Positions 42,110 to 52,521 of a DNA stretch of 64,000 bases are shown one piece after another; the first letter of the stretch is position 1, and every line of letters starts with the position of its first letter. This stretch comes from Isoetes taiwanensis (Eukaryota; Streptophyta; Lycopodiopsida; Isoetales; Isoetaceae): positions 10,119,077 to 10,183,076 of the forward strand of contig JAJEKV010000039.1 in assembly GCA_021234155.1 (NCBI GenBank), read 5' to 3'. Below the pieces are notes generated by a model. That model was not told where the DNA came from, did not search any database, and saw only the letters and a program-made list of their open reading frames with translations. Made by a program: the position numbers and the translations under genes.

Positions 42110-44371
42110 AAAGAGGTATAGATCATAATGTACAAATACATATCGCAATGATAGCGAGGGCAAATTAGTTGTACGAAATGAAATCTGAAAATTTGGGTGT
42201 GGGGATCTGAACCCATTATATTTCCAACTCCTATAAAGGTTAAAACATACCTGATAAAGGAGTTGTATAATATAAAGAAGCTAGCCTGATATGATTCACA
42301 ATAATAAAATAATAGACTTTTAAGAGAAGCAATATTGCTAACATCTAACTCAGTCAAGAAGCCAGATTATTGACAAATAGTGTTGTTTACAAGTGTGCAT
42401 TTTACTCCGCTTCAGAGCATGCTTTCTTCCATAATGCTACCATCAGCTACCTGCTAAAACTGATGTAAACTAGACTCTATCTAACTTATGTTGCTGGTCT
42501 TAACTGCAGCTGACAAATAATGTCTCCCAACATTATTTACTCTCCAGCATCCCCAACATCTCCAGCATCTACCATGCTTTCGCTTCTGAGATCTCCATCT
42601 CCGATGGTAACAAGGTAATTGCCCTTTATTTCGTGATTAGGGTCTCTAAACCCTAAAGCCGCCAAAAAATGTCTCTGATCCAGCTGCTTCTTTTGAAGTA
42701 GATATTCTGGCTTGATCGTGCTACTGGAGTTATGTGTATGATATCTTCCAAACTCTTCATATTGCTTGAAATACATAGCTTTCCACATCTTTATTAACAA
42801 GAAATTCATGGACCACTATAATTACATAACTTGTAGGTCATGCCTCAGCTTGCCTCAAATTACCTCATATTATTTCTGCTTCTGCTCTGCAACATTTCTG
42901 ATCTTCTTGTCTTCCAATATTAGTTAATGTTTATGCGCTACATCCATGTGCACATTATCTTGCACTAAACACATTGCATTTGTTATCCTACTTTAGAAAC
43001 ATTTCCTTGCAGCATGTATTTAAATCTCAAGTGGTCAGTAGCCATATTTTATTGCCAAAGGACAAGGTAAAAGTAAAGGGAACAACATATCATATGCCAT
43101 TGCCAAAGGACAAAGATCAAACAGAACATATTTCATTGCCAAAGGACTTATTGTGTTTGTAAACTTGAATAAGTTGAAGGCTGTTTTCTCAAAAATTACA
43201 AAAGAAATTATATTTATGCGGAGTATAATTAAATTGTATGTCTGAATAAATGCAGATTTCCAGAAAGTGCACACTTGAATCATGTTTGGTGGTTTAGCCT
43301 GGAAGGTATTTTTGATTGCCAACTACTGCCTGGTTGTTATATAGTCTCATTGAGAATCAGGCTAACAGAATCTCATCAGGACTGTTGGAATACATCACCA
43401 ATAACATTTAGTCTTGATGTATCATACAATTCTTTGGTGGTCTCACAACGTTAAGAAGCATTAAGAGAGCAAAGCCAAGATTCCAGCATAGCAAACTTGA
43501 CCCCTATAAGGCCAGCCAAAGGCGGATGGACAGATTATGATATTGGTGAATTTCAGGTTAATGACTTAAATGACCTTATCACTATACAATTTCGCACAAG
43601 ACCCTTGCAGAATAATCTCAAGGGCCACCAACCTTGGTGTCAAAGAGACCAAGTTATGGAGTGCGAAGTGTGAGACAACAGGAAGGTACTTGACAGTAGT
43701 GTCATCTCCATAGTTAATTACTAATGCAGTAGTGTCATCTCCATAGTTCATTACTGTAATAAAGAGTCAAAGAATAGATAATTTAATTACCTGGTACATG
43801 AATCACATATAAGCTCTCAACACTCGATTGCAACCAATATGCTAGGGAGATGACCTGCAAAAAATTAAAAAAACAACATGCAATCAAAACTTTATGATAT
43901 TTCAAAACCAAGTAACAATTCTCACCTTCACAAGCCTTGAATCTCAAGGCAAATTAAGTAAACTGTCTCCTCTGATAATCAAAACAATAGCCTCAGATCA
44001 TCCTCGGCCAGTGCATTCCCAAAAACTGTAAAATTAATGTCCAAGAAATACTTTTAGTCGAAAATTTGCAAGGATGATATAAAAAATAATAATAACGTGA
44101 ATTGGCATGCTATGGCTATGAAATGACCACGTCCATTGAAGCATCTTTAACCTGGCGAACAAATGGAAATCGAAAAGAAATTGTGTAAAATGGAGGGCGA
44201 AAATATTCCTCTCTGGACTCAAGACTGTCGGCGAATATTGCACGAGCGGGGACCGACCTCCAAAAAAATTGGACTAAAAAAAGAAAAAAATTAATGAACA
44301 GGACCTACTACACCATCGTGCCTTTTTTTTTTCAAAATTCAAAAATTTCGCTTATTTGCGAAAATTTGCCC
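42110..44371. other. hAT interior, right part; possible small exon
   Basis: A minus-strand frame at 42537-42809 (RHFLAALGFRDPNHEIKGNY) looks coding and could be the transposase's first exon, but splice phase does not match. At 43675-43755 a 33-bp unit is duplicated, giving NYGDDTT twice on the minus strand. A motif ATTGCCAAAGGACAA recurs three times at 43052-43145. Otherwise nothing recognised. Confidence 0.4.
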
Positions 44372-44386
44372 CTAAAATCATCACTG

Positions 44387-44681
44387 ATCATATTCATGTT
44401 TCTCTATTGGAGCCTTATATAGTTAATACTTTCTCGGATCGCGTTCCTCCACCGCCACCACCAGTGGAAATTGATGATCATAGGGAGTTCGAGGTTCGAG
44501 AGATTCTAGACTCCTTGTATTACTTTGTCAATTGGGAAGGTTACTCACCAAATGATGCCGAGAATCTGACTAATGCCTCCTGATAAAATTGCAGAGTTTC
44601 ACCGACATTACCCGGATAAGCCAAGTTTGAGTACTCCGGCCCCAGCTCCGAGGACTCGTCGCCGTCATAAGAGGGGGATGG
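44387..44681 (+). pseudogene. Ty3 integrase end and chromodomain
   Basis: Resumes the split frame with HVSLLEPYIVNTFSDRVPPP, followed by a chromodomain-like segment: EFEVREILDS, YFVNWEGYSPNDAENLTNAS and, one frame over, an Arg-rich end (TRRRHKRGMV) before the purine tract. Chromodomains steer chromovirus integration to heterochromatin. A deletion shortens the segment between DS and YFVNW. Confidence 0.8.
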
Positions 44682-45195
44682 TGTGACGACCATACAGATA
44701 TTTGTATCATACGAACATTATACTCGTATATACAAAAGATGGTCGTCACACGGATGTAAAAAGATAGTTGCACAAGACAAGGTTTGAACTCACAACCTTC
44801 TAGTTGCAAATCACACACCTTTGCCAAGTGCACTACCAATATTTGTTAAAGACATTTTCTCATGTCTTTCTTATATACGGGGTTATTTTCAGGAGGTTCT
44901 AGAATATTCTAGAACCTACATGCATGCGCAACACTTGCATGATCTCATCCATTGGAGTGGCACGATCTTGACCTTTGGCCTAGATGTATAAGGAGGCACC
45001 TCCTTCTTGTCGAACCATTCCGGTTCAATGCTAGTCTTGAGCCTTCTAGGCATCTGTCTCATGTTCTTGCTTGCCTTCGGGCCATTGTACTCTTGATTCC
45101 TGTATATCAGATTCTTTGCCGATCTTGACGTATTTCTTCTGTATTTTTTGCATATTTTCCACGTATTTTCCTTGTTTTCGCATAGGTTCATGACA
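44682..45195 (+). repeat. 3' LTR, 514 bp
   Basis: Starts TGTGACGACC after the purine tract and ends TTCATGACA, giving TG...CA with a short terminal inverted repeat. The first 69 bases form a hairpin: TGTGACGACCAT (44682-44693) pairs with ATGGTCGTCACA (44739-44750). It contains an intact heat-shock element at 44897-44914 and a TGTATAAG box at 44985-44992. Confidence 0.9.
44897..44914 (+). promoter_or_regulatory. Canonical four-unit heat-shock element in 3' LTR
   Basis: TTCTAGAATATTCTAGAA gives TTC-nn-GAA-nn-TTC-nn-GAA, the binding site for heat-shock factor trimers. It is also a perfect palindrome. It stands about 70 bp upstream of the LTR TATA box. Confidence 0.75.
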
Positions 45196-45660
45196 GTCAT
45201 GTGCCATGCAGTTGCTTATCCAGGCTTTACAACACTCTTCTCCTTTCGGCAAGTCTTCCCTCCCTTGTCTACTTTGGGCTCTCTTCTATCCCTTGAAGCC
45301 ATCTCCTCGTGCTTCTACCTTCCTTCGTGGAGTTCTCGGAGCGTGGAAAGATGTCAGCTCATTGCTTACTTTGCATCCTCACAATTGGTCTCAAACCTCC
45401 TCTCCCTTTCAGATTCCCTGACTCAACTCCTTTAGCCTCCATGATCCACCCAAAGACTCAACGCAGGTGGCATTCTGCAAGCCTAATCCACCTGGAGGCT
45501 TGGTATTCCAATGGGCACCTTTGCTCTTGGCAAGAGTTTAGGGGCACTTATGGATTGACACGGCTAGATTGCTACATATGGGAGGAGGTTGCAGATAATA
45601 TTCCCTTGCAGCCTAACTGGCGAATGAGTGTTTGTGGACAATCATAGCGGATATTCCATA
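45196..45660 (+). pseudogene. Possible LINE C-terminal fragment next to the 3' LTR
   Basis: Frames here (LTLHPHNWSQTSSPFQ, HLEAWYSNGHLCSWQEFRGT) resemble the LINE segment between RT and zinc finger, but no diagnostic motif is present. If real, the Ty3 element inserted into a LINE. Confidence 0.3.
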
Positions 45661-46864
45661 GAAAAGGAAGGTCAGTGAACAGAAGCACATATGAAAGATA
45701 ACAGGGATTAGTGATTCTGGAGTGTTGTGCCGTGGAATTCCTGCAGACGAAAGAGTTGTGAAGATCTGCCTGTGAAGATCCGGCTGTTGGTGTTTTCGGC
45801 AAATTCGGCTGTTGGTGGCTTCGGCAGGTTGAAGCAAAGGGATTTGGTTGGTTTTATGAATTGGGAGATGCACCAAAGTATACTAGATCTCCGACTTTAG
45901 AGATTATGACAGCCATGAAATAAGCAAGTAATCCTTCGGTAGAATCTGTGTTGGAGCTAAACTGTGACAGCTTTTTCTTGCAAATCCTTGGACCTTTGGA
46001 CCTTTGTCGATGCTAAATGTACCTTTGTCGATGCTAAATGTACCGATATGTTCATAATATAGGTCTATAAAGTTCATCATTTAGCATTAACAGAGTATGG
46101 GTCTGGCATGGATCCGAGCCCATTACACCCATTGGTGCATAACTTCTTGGGATTGCATTGCGTTGGCCTGGATTCTGATTCCAGGAATTCATTTGTCTGG
46201 AGGGCATATTTTAGCAGACAACAAGCCTCCACATGTTTTTGATGAGCTCAATCTGCATTGTTTGTTCCTGGTTCTCTCTAAATACTTTAATAATAATAAG
46301 ACTTGGTTTGTTCATTAGGTAAATGATCCTTTCGTTTCATGCAGGAGTTATTTTGCTCAAAGCGAAAGTCATGGTATATTTTCCACCTGACCCCGCTTTT
46401 TTCTTTGCATAGACATTTATTGTAGCCCTTCAATCAGCTATAGAGGTTTGCTATTTCCCAAATGCTATTATACAAGACTGTCTTATCCACCAGGATGGTA
46501 TTTTAAAATACTCAGTTATTTTTGTGGAACCAGGCGCTGGGCTGGGATCATGACCTTTTTGGCAATTTCTACTGCCATGTGCCATGTCATAGAAGGAGCC
46601 AATTTCTGCCGCCAAACTGCTTTCAATACAATTTGGATCTGGTCATGATTAAAAAATATGAAGCAGCCGCCTACTACCCTCAATTAATTTTTTCTATTAC
46701 TAAGATTACTCGGCAGAGTTGAGAATGTCCCAGACAAACTCAGGGCAGCAAAGAAACATCATAGGATTTGAAAGCACAGACAAATTCTCTAGAGTGCAGT
46801 AATTTAACATCTCAACAAAAACATTGCGGAATAAGGCCATTATGCAGTAAAATTTGAGACTGCA
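45661..46864. other. Non-coding stretch upstream of eL8 3' end
   Basis: No gene recognised. Short duplications: ACCTTTGTCGATGCTAAATGT twice near 46000-46040. Confidence 0.5.
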
Positions 46865-48143
46865 CTAAGACATCCGCTGCGCAGTTTCCTTGGCTGTAAG
46901 TTTCTCCTTTGCTTTCAATTTGGCCTGGGACTTGACACCCATAATACCTCCACCCCATTGTTTACGGGAATCATCATAACGATCATTGAAGTTAGCCTGC
47001 ATTCATCATCACAACAAAGTCAGCAACAAAACAATACTAGAATAAAGTTCCTTCACTGTTTTCAAACATTTACCTTGACTGCTTCAACAATCTTGCTAAA
47101 GTCATGTTTGTCTTCGTTTTTCACCGATGTTAGACATAAACATGTTGCTGTCTTGGAATGAACAATCTACCCAATTGCAAACGTTGGGTTAGCACACATA
47201 ATGCAAGCACTTAAATTGAAATAAGCCCTACCGTGCCAAGACGTGCTTTTCCCTTAACAATTGCATATGGCACACCCATCTTTCTGCATAGTGCAGGAAG
47301 CCATACAACAAGCTCGATAGGCTCCACATCATGGGCAATAACAACAAGTTGTGCCTTTCCCTGAAAGATTTTAACAAATCAACTTTATATCCCCAAATAA
47401 ATAGGAATTTGTATTACAAGCCTTCTTACCTGTTCTATAAGGTAAGTAACATGATTCAAACCATATTTGACAACAATTGGCTTCTTAGACTCTGAAGAGG
47501 TCTGTTTTCCCTCAGCCTCGGCTTGAGCTTTCTTTAGCAGTCTCTCTTTCTTTTCAGCTTTGTCCTCTGGTCTATATTTTAACAACATCTTGAAAAGGGA
47601 TGTTGCTGAATTAAAAACGAATAGTTACCCATGTAAGTACATGAAGTTTTAACTCAAATTGAAATGAAAGTATTAACCTACCAAGGTTCTTGTCAAGGGT
47701 CTTGGTAAACTGATGCAATGTAGGCGGAACCTTGAGACGCTGGTTTAAGACCCGTCTTTGCCTCTGAATACGCACATACTTTGGCCATTTTACAAACCTG
47801 TGAAGATCCTTCTTCGGGGGTAGGGCACCTCCAATGCCAAATTGTTTTGGCCTTTTCTCAAACAAAGGATTATTGACCTTTTCCTTCTTCACCTGCAATA
47901 CATCCGGAATGAAGTTCAAGCACAACAAATCTGAAGGCAAAAGTGTTGAATCTTGATAAAAATAAAAGAATACTAACCTTCTTCGGTTGAGCAACAGGAG
48001 CAGGGTTAGACTTGCCACCTCTTTTAGGAGCCTGCAAGAACACGAGATAAGGAAATCATGTAGGACGAACTGATTGGACACCGATGCTGCCATTCTAATC
48101 ACCAAGATCAAAGAAAGGGAAGGTGGATCCGCTAAATTACCAT
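46865..48143 (-). CDS. RPL7A: 60S ribosomal protein L7a (eL8), seven exons
   Basis: eL8 is a core protein of the cytosolic large ribosomal subunit and carries an L7Ae-type RNA-binding fold. Coding exons, 5' to 3': 48143-48141 (ATG only), 48031-47978, 47892-47682, 47605-47430, 47360-47232, 47166-47074 and 46996-46865, with TAG at 46867-46865. All six introns (65-109 bp) are GT-AG, and the sum is 265 residues, the family's usual length. Signatures: [39 protein letters not shown], then [38 protein letters not shown] and [13 protein letters not shown]. No break is seen, so it is very probably functional. A first exon of just 5' UTR plus ATG is common in ribosomal protein genes and lets the leader be spliced independently. 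Confidence 0.97.
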
Positions 48144-48201
48144 AGCGCTTCTGGCTGCCACGCGGCTTGGAACTCGCCCTCGCCGAAGGAATAGACCAAA
48201 A

Positions 48202-48226
48202 GCCCTAACCCTATTTATTTTAAAAG
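48202..48226 (-). promoter_or_regulatory. eL8 promoter: telo-box-like motif and TATA-like stretch
   Basis: GCCCTAACCCTA (48202-48213, plus strand) is a telo-box-type motif, typical of plant ribosomal-protein promoters. Next to it on the minus strand is AT-rich TTTTAAAATAAATA. Both lie 60-85 bp upstream of the ATG. Confidence 0.6.
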
Positions 48227-48936
48227 GGTCAAGGGCGGCTTTCCATGGGCCGGAATTCCTGAGATTTCCGAGCCACAAAGCAAGGTCAACCTGGACACCA
48301 AATGCTAAGGGTGCTTTCCCATGAGATTGGCGACCTGAAAATCTAGGTCCAGGTCAAAAACATGAGCGTTGAGAAATGCTTGGTGATTACTTTTGATTCA
48401 GGTCAAAAACCTGAGTGTTTGAGGTTGAGGCGCCCACGGAACCTGCATGCCTTGATCTGGACCTCAAGAAAACCTTGAGGCCGGAGGCCCATGAGAAAGC
48501 ACCCTAACCGTTCCTACGAACACCTATACCTGATTCGGATTTCTTGGCTGTTTTGAACAGCAGTGATAGGCAAAGAATAAGCATATGGACAAAGACGACA
48601 AAAAATGACACATGAGTACAACACTTGTCCCACAAGAAGACAACCTCAAGTATGGACCTGGGCTTCGCGAAATGGCAATGCAATTCTTGAATTTCAGGTC
48701 CCGAACCTGAATTCCTCCAAATCAGGGTTCATCAGAAAGCCAGGCATTTTTTCTGACCTCCAGAAAACCTGGAGGTTTTATGTGCTTTTATATGCTAGGG
48801 AACTGCCTGGTTGGAGGGGTTTTCGGCCGAAAACCGGCAGTGGCGCCGTCCCGAGTGGTAGCGTCGGAGGGGTTTCCTGTCGGAAACCCCGACAACCAGG
48901 TGGCTCCCTCATGTAAGCCAACAGCAACCAAAAATT
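48227..48936. other. Upstream region of eL8
   Basis: GC-richer than its surroundings, with irregular copies of AGGTCAAAAACCTGAG (about 48353 and 48400) and GGAGGGGTTTTCGGCCGAAAACC/GGAGGGGTTTCCTGTCGGAAACC (about 48815 and 48867). No gene. Confidence 0.45.
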
Positions 48937-48944
48937 TCGGCGAC

Positions 48945-50457
48945 GGGCTCGAGACAATTGAAAGTGGTCGATAACGGGCTGGCGATGGCGGCCAGGTTCT
49001 TGGCCAATCTGTAGGAGACGGCTATGGCCGTCTCTGTTTCTTGGTGAATCGTTCTTCTGCCAGATGCTGGACGGCCTCTAGGGAGCAGTGCTTCAGAGAA
49101 CAGGGCTGCATGAATCGGATTTATACAGCTGGGTCTTCCATTCCTTCGCTCCCTTTTGTGCAACTAACCAGGAAAGCCTTCCTTCCTTATCTTTCAGCTT
49201 TTAATGATCCAGAGGCTTCTGTGTTGCTTGGCAAGGATGGTATACCTAGCTTTCTGCTGCATATTCTTGCATCTTCCACAAGGTTTCCGGTCAAGGAGTT
49301 GTGCCTCAGGTTAATGGTCAAGATTATGTGGAGGAGCTCTATTTTTGAGATATGTCTTTTCCTGGTTACTTCTAGTATGCTGGCTGGGAGAAGGGATATA
49401 GTTTTTAGGAAAAAAATGCAAACAGAGCTATAGTATTCATCGCCTGAGGAAGAAGGAGAGCACTGCTTAGTACAAAAACTTTTGCTAGAACATTTTTTGG
49501 AAGGGATCTCTAAGGCTGGGCAAAAGGCAGGCTGGAAAGAACTGATGCTCTTCTGTAGTACTATGGTAAGGAAGAAGAAGACGATGCTTTCATTACTAAT
49601 ACTAGTCTGTAAATTTTCTTTGAGCGGGTGCCAGGAGTTGGCAAGAGTAAGATCTATTGATATAAGTGGAGTTGATTATTTAGAAGATTTTGTGGTAGTC
49701 TGTTTAAAATGTAGCAGGGCCTGCACTCCCCTTTCCCAGCAAGGGGTGGCTTGCGTACTGACAGTCAGGATGTACGAGGCAGGTTGAGAGCCATGGGCTT
49801 CTAGTGGGCGGGAGACCCTAGAAATGTTTCATTCTTGGTTTTGCAGGAAGAGAAGGCCTGCATAGCTAGATGTAGATGGGCTTGGCATGATTCAGGGTTC
49901 TAGCGGTGGTGCCCTTGCTGGTCTGCTTGGCGAGAAGAAGGTAGAGTGTTGCACACATCAGGGCACTCCCTATAGTATTGCTACAGCATTTGGCTTGGCC
50001 ACCATATATTCGGGAGGAGTGTACAGAGGATCCTGTGCTCTTGCTTGGTGGCAGATCAGTGCACTTGGCTGCTCCGTTCTTCTATGGCTCTCTAATTCAA
50101 ATCTGGTTTCTTCTGTTTATCTTAGGGCCAACCTTTTTGAAGCTATGATGTAGTTGAGGCATGGGGAAAGACAAGAGTTGTGCTCCCATAGTATCTGTTT
50201 CGAGAAGAGGCTGAGTAGTTCTTGTCCAGTAGCTGGTCCTAGTTGCATCATTAGGGTCTAGAAGCTTAGTCCTCCTCTCCTGTAGTATCCTATGGAGAAG
50301 ATGTTGAGAGGGGCTCTAAGAGCACTAGGCTCAGAGTCTGGACTACTATTCATGGATCAGAGAAGTGGTAGTAGTTCCATACTCAACTGTATGTACATAA
50401 ATGTTTTATCATTCGAATGTAATACAGATTCTTGCCTTCAAAAATTAAAAAAAAAAA
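48945..50457 (+). mobile_element. Unidentified 1.5-kb poly(A) retroposon
   Basis: Ends in an A-rich tail (about 50439-50457). TCGGCGAC flanks it on both sides (48937-48944 and 50458-50465), and the match extends as GGG versus CGG. Open frames inside (the longest 49041-49433, MVNRSSARCWTASREQCFRE) match no family I know and are scattered over frames. It could be a retroposed non-coding RNA or a LINE fragment beyond recognition. Confidence 0.4.
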
Positions 50458-50465
50458 TCGGCGAC

Positions 50466-51474
50466 CGGAAGAAATAGTATTTTTTTTTCCTTGTCATTTT
50501 TTTATTTCTTTTTGAAGCTCAGTTATGGCGGCCTTGAAGAGCTTCACAATGACGATCTCCATTGTCATCGAAGCGCTTGCTCCTAAATGTTCATTTCTGG
50601 CATGCTGGAGGTCGGAGCTCTCATTTGAGCGAGTTTTGGCGATATTTCATACAATTTTGGTTGATCTTTACTGTATTTTTGTTCTTGAGGTCATGAAGGC
50701 GTTGCATTGTGAGTTCTTGGAGCTGTTGGAGGTTAAGAGTTCTTGGTTTCAGGAAGTTTTCTGTAATTTTTGAGAGTTTTCGAGTGTCATGTGGTAAATT
50801 TTTGTTGTTGAAGTTTGTGAAGGCAGCATTGCATGGTGTTTTCCTAGACTTGCTGGAGGTCGCGAGTTCTTGATCCTTCTTGTTTGTGGATGTCGCGAGT
50901 TTCAAAGGTCTCCATGCAAGAGTTTTCTTAATCTTTCACATTTGCAATCTAATATCTTTGATTTTTTTAGGTTTTGCGAGCTTTGGTCGACTACTAGTGC
51001 ATGCATTGTGTTTTTCTTGCAGGATAAGACATTGCAGATTATTTTCTTTTTTTTGCTTTTGTTCTTTCTTATTTATATTATTGTTTCTTGTGTCTAACCT
51101 TTATTTTCTTTCTGTGCAGACTGTTTACCAGACAGACTTGTGTTGGTTTATATAATAACCAACTGGTAGGCTATTGTATAATGTACTAGTTTCAGCTTGA
51201 AGACTTGGAGTTTAATTGTCGCCTTAAGGAGTTTAACAGTTTAGCAAGTTTTCCAGACTATTGCTTAGGTTCAACTTTCGGTTAGAAAAGTTTGATATTA
51301 ATCTTTTTCTTCTCATTTCGTGTTGTTAGCATTATTAACATGTGTATTATATTGTTGCGGAGTTGTAGTTCAGTCTAAAGGACGAAGCTAGGTGGTTGTT
51401 TTCTATTTGGTATTTCATTGGAGTGCTACAGATAGTTTCTTATGCGCACATGCCTGGATTCCCTATCCATTGCC
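50466..51474. other. Non-coding; T-rich with a diverged ~115-bp duplication
   Basis: GAAGGCGTTGCATTGTGAGTTCTTGGAGCT (50695-) and GAAGGCAGCATTGCATGGTGTTTTCC (50820-) belong to repeated blocks. T-rich beyond 50.9 kb. No gene. Confidence 0.4.
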
Positions 51475-52201
51475 ATGGAAGCCATAATACATGACAAGCA
51501 ATGGGTCGTGCAAGAGACGATGGCAACCATCTTTTGCATTTAGAGGTTGGGGAGGCTGCCAATACGATATGAGGAGTCCATGATGTCTTTGAGGAGAGCC
51601 AACCACATCTGAGAGCCCTTCAAAGTAAGGTCGAGCCATGGAAATGCCTCATTGGTCGTGAATCCAGCTCTGGACACTCGCTTGCTGGAACTCGAGCACA
51701 ACCTCGCTGCTCAAAACGGGGAGTTACAGGAGCTTCGGGAGCCAGTCACTAAAAAAGGCAAGGGCCTCCATGTAGAGGCTCATGAACAGCTGCAGCAGTG
51801 CATGCATGAGATGGCAAAGCAGTAGCAATTTCAGCAAGAACTGAGCTCCAGGCTTTGCAGAGCAGAGGCTGCAGTACAGGCCTTGCCAGTTCCACATGCC
51901 CAATAGCCTGCACAGCCTGCGTGAGGGCAGTTGGAACCACGCACTGCAGCACCGACAAGCCGCCCCATGTCACCACCACCCCAGCGCAAGCCGTAGCCCA
52001 CAGCCTCGCCAACCGCAAATAGCATCTGCACAGCAGACAACGCAAACTGTTACAGTCGACATTGACCCACGGACCACAAAACTTTGGGAGCGCAGACAGA
52101 GAGGTTATAATTTGGTAATTTGGGGCCTATCAGAAGAAGAAGGAGAGAATCCCATTCACTGCCTCCAGACAATGATCCTGGATGGTATGACGTTCCCTGC
52201 A

Positions 52202-52521
52202 GGGTAAAAGCATGTTAGGGTGTACCACTTTTGGAACCTGCAAAAGTACATACACTAGGTACTTCAGAACTGGGTATTTTCTCATTTTTCTTTTTATTAA
52301 AACTAATATAAAAATCCAAAATAAAAGTCCAGGATATATTAATATACAAAGTAAGATAAAGATAATGCTATCGGAGACCAAAATATATATAAAAGTTCTA
52401 AAACGTATCTTTTATTGCGATATTACATAGGTACCCAGTACCCAGTCCTGGCTACCTTTTTAGGTACTTTTTTTGTCACTAAATAATACTTTTTAAGGGA
52501 CACCCTAACATGCTTTTACCC
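52202..52521. mobile_element. 320-bp MITE inside LINE-D ORF1
   Basis: Terminal inverted repeats GGGTAAAAGCATGTTAGGGT and its complement close the element, with about 22 of 24 bases pairing. It is flanked by TGCA on both sides (52198-52201 and 52522-52525). The interior is AT-rich and non-coding. Excision in silico rejoins the LINE reading frame at TFPA/PIRIARA. Superfamily uncertain because the 4-bp TGCA duplication is unusual. Confidence 0.85.

Larger units (their letters stand above)
36243..44386. mobile_element. hAT-like DNA transposon, 8144 bp, inserted in the integrase gene
   Basis: Its ends are perfect 15-bp inverted repeats, CAGTGATGATTTTAG at 36243-36257 and CTAAAATCATCACTG at 44372-44386. 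Removing it rejoins the integrase codons. The left flank ATTTCATG recurs on the right as AT(cata)TTCATG, an 8-bp duplication with four extra bases, as expected for hAT elements. The interior holds a DUF4371/hAT-type transposase gene (39527-42095, minus), a kinase fragment (38600-39020, minus) and a 117-bp inverted repeat (37101-37547). Confidence 0.85.
33892..45195 (+). mobile_element. Ty3/gypsy chromovirus-type LTR retrotransposon, internally deleted and split
   Basis: LTRs at 33892-34346 and 44682-45195 flank gag, integrase and chromodomain remnants in the order of plant chromodomain elements. Protease, reverse transcriptase and RNase H are absent: the frame passes from gag at about 34985 into the RNase H-integrase junction at about 35000. 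The integrase gene is cut at 36243 by an 8144-bp hAT-like element and resumes at 44387. Without that insert the element is about 3.2 kb. Stops occur in all coding parts. A purine tract (AAGAGGGGGATGG) abuts the 3' LTR. A target duplication cannot be assigned because the 5' LTR end is damaged. Confidence 0.9.

Noticed and set aside
43566-43751. Minus frame with repeated NYGDDTT
   Set aside because: The repetition comes from a 33-bp DNA duplication; the rest matches no family.
46522-46722. Plus frame MWNQALGWDHDLFGNFYC
   Set aside because: Short, no family signature, no splice context.
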